DNA from: Halieaceae bacterium
GTDB lineage: Bacteria > Pseudomonadota > Gammaproteobacteria > Pseudomonadales > Halieaceae
Reading direction: 5' to 3'
NCBI GenBank assembly: GCA_009886815.1
Contig: QXYP01000207.1
Span: 1 to 12,009 of the forward strand
Length of the DNA: 12,009 bases
Shown here: in pieces, positions 6,812-12,009 of the stretch
Position numbering within the stretch: position 1 is the first letter of the stretch
How the letters are laid out: each line of letters starts with the position of its first letter
Notes under the pieces: model-generated
Seen by the model: the letters and a program-made list of their open reading frames with translations, nothing else
The model's database searches: none
Told to the model about the DNA's origin: nothing
Program-made: the position numbers and the translations under genes

Positions 6812-8008
6812 AAACCCCCGTTGACAGTCGGCTTTCAGATCATCGATATGTTCGAGTCCAACAGCAATCCGGACCAAGCCAGGGGTAATGCCCGCGGCAC
6901 TACGCTGGGCTTCAGGTAGCCGCCCGTGAGTGGTTGTGGCGGGATGCACTATCGTAGTTTTCACGTCACCCAAATTGGCAGTCAGTGACATCAGCACAGT
7001 TGCGTCAATAAAACGCCAAGCCGCCTGTTGTCCGCCCAGCAAATCAAAGGACAGCACGCCGCCAAAGCCGCTTTGCTGACGACTCGCTAGTTGGTGTCCC
7101 GGGTGATCGACAAGACCCGAATAGTGAACCCGAGAAATCTCAGGACGCTCTGTTAACCAGTGTGCAAGTTTATAGGCGTTTTCAGAGTGCGCCTTCATGC
7201 GAAGACTCAGGGTTTCAAGACCCTTTAAAAATACCCAGGCATTAAACGGGCTCATGGAAGGGCCACAGGTACGAATAAAATTAGTGATCTCCGCCATGTC
7301 TTCGGCTGAACCGACGACCGCACCACCCAACATGCGTCCCTGACCATCGAGATACTTTGTGGCCGAGTGGATAACCATGTCTGCGCCGTGCTCAAGAGGC
7401 TTCTGCAATGCGGGTGTACAAAAACAATTATCGACAACCAAACGAGCCTCGAACTCTCCTGCGATAGCCGCCAAAGCCCTGATATCAGCAACCTCACAGA
7501 TAGGATTAGAGGGTGTTTCACAGTAAAACAGTTTCGTTTTGGGTGTTGCCGCAGCACGCCATGCATCGAGGTCTCCCAGTGGCACAAAGGACACGGATAC
7601 CCCCATACGAGGAAGGTATTTATCAAACAGACCCACCGTGCTGCCAAACACATCTCGTGAGCAAACAACATGATCTCCATGGGTAAGAAATGCCATGCAG
7701 GTTGCTAAAATTGCAGACATACCCGAGGCCGTGCCCACCGCAGATTCGGCGTTTTCTAGCGCCGCTAAACGCTTTTCAAATACCCGCACCGTAGGGTTGG
7801 TATAGCGCGAGTACACGTTGCCTCCCGTGTCGCCGCTGAAACGAGCCGCTGCATCTGCCGCACTGTCAAAAACATAGCTGGAAGTAGTAAATATGGGTTC
7901 GCCATGCTCACCCTCTCCCGTGCGCGCAATACCGGCTCGAATACCCAATGTCTCTGCATGAGCATCACGCAGCCATTCGGGCAGAGATGTATCGTCTTCT
8001 GATTTCAT
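6794..8008 (-). CDS. metZ: O-succinylhomoserine sulfhydrylase (MetZ)
   Basis: PLP-dependent enzyme of the Cys/Met metabolism (cystathionine gamma-synthase) family that makes homocysteine directly from O-succinylhomoserine and sulfide. This bypasses cystathionine in methionine synthesis. It has 404 residues, close to the 403 of the P. aeruginosa protein as I recall it. Visible features: the N-terminal TRAG-like block, YSRYTNP (66-72) whose Tyr and Arg contact PLP phosphate from the neighbouring subunit, D193 in VVDNCFCTPALQ that supports the PLP ring nitrogen, and the PLP lysine K218 in HSATKYLDGQGR. The C-terminal TNLGD-like block reads TANLGDVKTTIVHPATTTHG. The assignment over MetB or MetY rests on length, these motifs and the position directly after purF, as in Pseudomonas. 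There is a 42-base gap to purF and no clear Shine-Dalgarno sequence before the ATG. Confidence 0.93.
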   Translation of the reverse strand: MKSEDDTSLPEWLRDAHAETLGIRAGIARTGEGEHGEPIFTTSSYVFDSAADAAARFSGDTGGNVYSRYTNPTVRVFEKRLAALENAESAVGTASGMSAILATCMAFLTHGDHVVCSRDVFGSTVGLFDKYLPRMGVSVSFVPLGDLDAWRAAATPKTKLFYCETPSNPICEVADIRALAAIAGEFEARLVVDNCFCTPALQKPLEHGADMVIHSATKYLDGQGRMLGGAVVGSAEDMAEITNFIRTCGPSMSPFNAWVFLKGLETLSLRMKAHSENAYKLAHWLTERPEISRVHYSGLVDHPGHQLASRQQSGFGGVLSFDLLGGQQAAWRFIDATVLMSLTANLGDVKTTIVHPATTTHGRLPEAQRSAAGITPGLVRIAVGLEHIDDLKADCQRGFDAISV

Positions 8009-8050
8009 GACGTTACGGAGGCGTTAGGCCGGTCAGTTCCGATGCAAGTC

Positions 8051-9568
<1,518 letters not shown>

Positions 9569-9583
9569 GGATATGTCTCCGGG

Positions 9584-10153
9584 TTAGATCATTTCAGCAG
9601 ACTCGAGACTTTCCTCGATCTGCTCAACAGGTTCAGCTTCTAAAATCTCAGTGGTATGAGCGCCTAGCTGAGCGGCGATCTCATCAATCGTTGGCATTAG
9701 GGAAGAACGATCGATCAAATCTTGCTCAGAATTAGGAACCACTGAGCGTAGCAAGAAGGTCAGCACTATCATAAATACGACCCCCCTCAACAAACCAAAT
9801 AAGCCACCCAAAATACGATTCCCTAGGTTAAAACCGGGTTGACGCATCTGTCGCGCCATTAAACGCCCCAGCACACTAAAAATGGCCAACACCCCGACAA
9901 AGATCAGTGCCCAGCCCACTAGGTAACGTAAAGTTTCACTGTCTGTTATTGAGGTTAGGGAATTCGCTAAGGACTGCGCCAATAAATTCGCGCCAATGAA
10001 AGCGCTGAGCCAACCCGCTAAAGAGAGGATCTCGCGACCAAAGCCGCGGTATAAACCCACTAACAGAGAAAGACCTAACACCAGTACGATAAGCCAATCG
10101 AAGCCGTTAAAACCCGACGCGGCACCACTGATTTGCTGCTCAATGTCATTCAT
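9584..10153 (-). CDS. cvpA: CvpA family inner-membrane protein
   Basis: A 189-residue membrane protein of the CvpA (colicin V production) family, named for an E. coli gene upstream of purF. CvpA has since been linked to envelope stress and bile resistance, but its biochemical role is not settled. Four hydrophobic segments are visible at about residues 19-37, 42-63, 76-100 and 113-137. The conserved GLYRGFGREI loop and the L-G-x-L-F-G-L-L-R-G-V turn are both present. The C-terminal 50 residues are acidic and soluble. Its ATG overlaps the dedD-like stop by 4 bases (ATGA), so it is probably translationally coupled. No strong Shine-Dalgarno sequence is seen. Confidence 0.95.
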   Translation of the reverse strand: MNDIEQQISGAASGFNGFDWLIVLVLGLSLLVGLYRGFGREILSLAGWLSAFIGANLLAQSLANSLTSITDSETLRYLVGWALIFVGVLAIFSVLGRLMARQMRQPGFNLGNRILGGLFGLLRGVVFMIVLTFLLRSVVPNSEQDLIDRSSLMPTIDEIAAQLGAHTTEILEAEPVEQIEESLESAEMI

Positions 10154-10764
10154 AGCGGTTGCTGATACCTCACGACCATAGATTCCACCTTCAACACGCG
10201 ATCGACTTCTGATTTTATAGAGTCAAAACTCTTTTTTTCAAACTTCGGGCCAATCTGAATACGCCACTGCACCGTTGTGTCTTTGGCGAAACGTGCGTGG
10301 AAGGCGGGATATCCCTTTTGGACAAGCTGCTCAACTAACATCTCCGCTCGAGTTTCTGAGCTCACCGTTGCAACCTGCAGCACCCAAGATTGAGGATAGC
10401 CAGAAGCGTCTAGCACAGGCATGACGGGGGCCTCGTTGCGAAGCTCTAGTCCCTCAACCGCATCTACGGTGGTCAAGTTGGACAGATTACGATCGGACTC
10501 CTCATCATCTAAACGCGTGAGCTCGTCCGCCCGTGTTTGCGACTCAGCGTCTATCTCCGGCGGCTTAACCCGCTCACGAATCATGGCTTCTGGGGACTGT
10601 GGTTTCTCTATGGGCGAGGTATCAATACGAGGGCGCTCGGGCGTTGGCCGCAACTCAATAGGCTGCTGATCGACAGGCTCAACAAAGACAATGGGCCAGA
10701 AAACCACACACAAGGCAACTAGCACCAGGGCACCAACCAATCGTTGACGAAGAATGGGGTTCAT
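10150..10764 (-). CDS. dedD: DedD-like SPOR domain protein
   Basis: A 204-residue single-pass membrane protein. The basic N-terminus (RQRLVG) and a hydrophobic helix at about 9-28 anchor it with the bulk in the periplasm. A proline-, glutamate- and arginine-rich linker follows (about 35-120). The C-terminal SPOR domain (about 126-200, from WVLQVATVSSETRAEML to the final strand SMVVRY) is the type that binds denuded septal peptidoglycan. It occupies the dedD position between folC and cvpA, and E. coli DedD takes part in cell division. The symbol is given from domain layout and position because linkers of this family are poorly conserved. Its ATG directly follows the folC stop with no gap. An AGGAGA (minus strand 10776-10781), inside folC, lies 11 bases upstream. 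Confidence 0.9.
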   Translation of the reverse strand: MNPILRQRLVGALVLVALCVVFWPIVFVEPVDQQPIELRPTPERPRIDTSPIEKPQSPEAMIRERVKPPEIDAESQTRADELTRLDDEESDRNLSNLTTVDAVEGLELRNEAPVMPVLDASGYPQSWVLQVATVSSETRAEMLVEQLVQKGYPAFHARFAKDTTVQWRIQIGPKFEKKSFDSIKSEVDRVLKVESMVVRYQQPL

Positions 10765-12009
10765 TCAGTCAAAGGTCTCCTGACCCGTGGGCACCTGCTG
10801 CAGACAGGCAAGTTGTGCGCCAACTGTCACAAAAGATCCGAACACCAAAATGCGATCTCCTGGTTTGGAAGCATTCTCGATACCAGTAAAGGCCATCTCT
10901 GGCGTAGGATAACACTGCACCGTGGCCTTCGGTGAGATCGTTTTGATCAGCTCGGCCAAATCTACGGGTGCTGCGGCCCGCACCACCCCTTCGTGAGTGG
11001 GCAAATGCCAACTTGAGACCCTATCGGCCATGCGTTCGATCATGGCACGCAGGGGTTTATCAGCCATCGCGCCGAAAATCGCGTGAGTTTCCACCCCATC
11101 AGATTGCAGGGCCAGGGCGATCGCTAGGCGTCCAACGGATTCGCGATTGTGCGCGACATCGAGCCACCAAACTCGACCTAAAGCCGTGAGCTGCTGCTGG
11201 CGACCGGGCACGATCAACGTTTGCAAAGCTGCATCAATACAATCTTGGCTGGGCGCGCAATTCAATGCCACCGCGGCAACGACTGCCGCACCTAGGTTAC
11301 TGACTTGCAAGGCCGGCACCTCTGGAAGCACCCGCTGAGTGCCGTCTGGGAGGGTTAACATTTGGTTATCAATCAGCCACTCGCGATTTAATGTGACGGT
11401 CTTGGCTCCCATCGTCTCCAGGCGGGGAAGTAATGTTGATGGCAGGTCATTTTCAGCAACAACCGCCGGCTTCCCAAAACGCGCCACTCCCGCCTTTTCA
11501 ATAGCAATAAGATCTCGTGTATCACCCAACCATTCGGTGTGGTCTATACCGATACTGGTGATCACACAAAGGTCAGCATCGACCATATTGACCGCGTCGA
11601 GTCGACCTCCTAAGCCCACCTCTAATATCTGCACATCAACGCCCTGCTCTTGAAACAAAAATAAGGCTGCTAAAGTTGCGAACTCGAAATAGCTCAGCGA
11701 GATAGACTCCCTGCAATTTTCGATAGCGGCAAAGGCTGCCATAATTTCGGCGTCGCTCGCAGGGAGGTCATTAACAGTGATGCGCTCGTTGAAATGCAGC
11801 AAATGCGGCGAGGTATAACAACCTACCGAGAGTCCTTGTTGGCGCAGCAGCGCCGCCAATGCACTCACACAACTGCCCTTGCCATTGGTGCCGGCCACCG
11901 TGACCGTGCGACATGCCGCGGGTATAAGCCCTAGGCGCAGTGCCACCGTTTTTACACGGGTTAACTCAAGATCGATTTTCTGCGGATGCAGTGTTTCGAG
12001 GTGAGCCAG
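10765..12009 (-). CDS. folC: Bifunctional folylpolyglutamate/dihydrofolate synthase (FolC); 5' end outside window
   Basis: Adds L-glutamate to dihydropteroate and to folates in ATP-dependent steps, making dihydrofolate and then folylpolyglutamates. It is a Mur ligase relative. The reading frame runs to the window edge. The residues beyond the internal GTG at 11946 (LAHLETLHPQKIDLELTRVK) match the normal N-terminus, so only a short part is missing. The P-loop TVAGTNGKGS (18-27 from that GTG) binds ATP. GGRLDAVNMVDADLCVITSIGIDHTEWLGDT is the conserved central region, with its DH and E..K-A-G blocks. The C-terminal Mur-type domain carries the VAHN and FGAMADKP motifs. The stop is immediately followed by the dedD-like start, with no intervening base, and the gene probably leads the minus-strand run or continues from upstream genes such as accD, as in relatives. 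Confidence 0.96.
   Translation of the reverse strand: MAHLETLHPQKIDLELTRVKTVALRLGLIPAACRTVTVAGTNGKGSCVSALAALLRQQGLSVGCYTSPHLLHFNERITVNDLPASDAEIMAAFAAIENCRESISLSYFEFATLAALFLFQEQGVDVQILEVGLGGRLDAVNMVDADLCVITSIGIDHTEWLGDTRDLIAIEKAGVARFGKPAVVAENDLPSTLLPRLETMGAKTVTLNREWLIDNQMLTLPDGTQRVLPEVPALQVSNLGAAVVAAVALNCAPSQDCIDAALQTLIVPGRQQQLTALGRVWWLDVAHNRESVGRLAIALALQSDGVETHAIFGAMADKPLRAMIERMADRVSSWHLPTHEGVVRAAAPVDLAELIKTISPKATVQCYPTPEMAFTGIENASKPGDRILVFGSFVTVGAQLACLQQVPTGQETFD

Noticed and set aside
6784..6813. In-frame TTG at 6813 as the moxR start
   Set aside because: It overlaps metZ by 20 bases, has only a G-run one base upstream instead of a spaced ribosome binding site, and adds ten residues not typical of the subfamily. 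The ATG at 6783 fits better.
7252..7680. Open frame of 142 codons overlapping metZ in another frame
   Set aside because: metZ is intact and highly conserved here, and the alternative product shows no recognisable domain.

Overview
The window looks like a chromosomal segment from a gammaproteobacterium. The strongest clue is the minus-strand order folC, a SPOR-domain gene (dedD-like), cvpA, purF, metZ, which from memory matches the order in Pseudomonas and relatives. The protein sequences (505-residue PurF, MetZ of about 404 residues, a DUF58/TgpA/MoxR trio) fit that assignment. The catabolic genes at the left end (Rieske oxygenase, glutaryl-CoA dehydrogenase) would suit an environmental, perhaps marine, member, but that is a guess. 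I see no mobile element, CRISPR array, tRNA or rRNA.

Left part (1-2885, plus strand): the end of a Rieske non-heme iron ring-hydroxylating oxygenase alpha subunit, cut by the window edge, overlaps its small beta subunit by 8 bases. After an 88-base gap comes glutaryl-CoA dehydrogenase (gcdH). The gap holds a near-perfect AT-rich palindrome that could be an operator. The oxygenase would activate an unidentified (probably aromatic) substrate. GcdH converts glutaryl-CoA to crotonyl-CoA, a step shared by lysine, tryptophan and some aromatic degradation routes.

Middle part (2950-6783, minus strand): moxR, a DUF58 gene and a tgpA-like transglutaminase gene. They overlap or nearly touch and form the well-known cell-envelope trio of an AAA+ MoxR ATPase, a membrane-anchored DUF58 protein and a polytopic membrane transglutaminase. 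Their physiological substrate is poorly understood.

Right part (6794-12009, minus strand): folC (5' end outside the window), dedD-like, cvpA, purF and metZ. Junctions are very tight: folC/dedD abut, dedD/cvpA overlap by 4 bases, cvpA/purF are 15 bases apart and purF/metZ 42. They combine folate polyglutamylation, a septal SPOR protein, a membrane protein linked to purF, the first step of purine synthesis, and direct sulfhydrylation for methionine synthesis. Because moxR starts only 10 bases after metZ stops, all eight minus-strand genes could be one transcript. The two blocks converge at about 2886-2949.

Most of the window is ordinary, conserved gene content. The items most worth a second look are the palindrome upstream of gcdH, a three-arm overlapping palindrome at the metZ/moxR junction, and the unassigned Rieske oxygenase.
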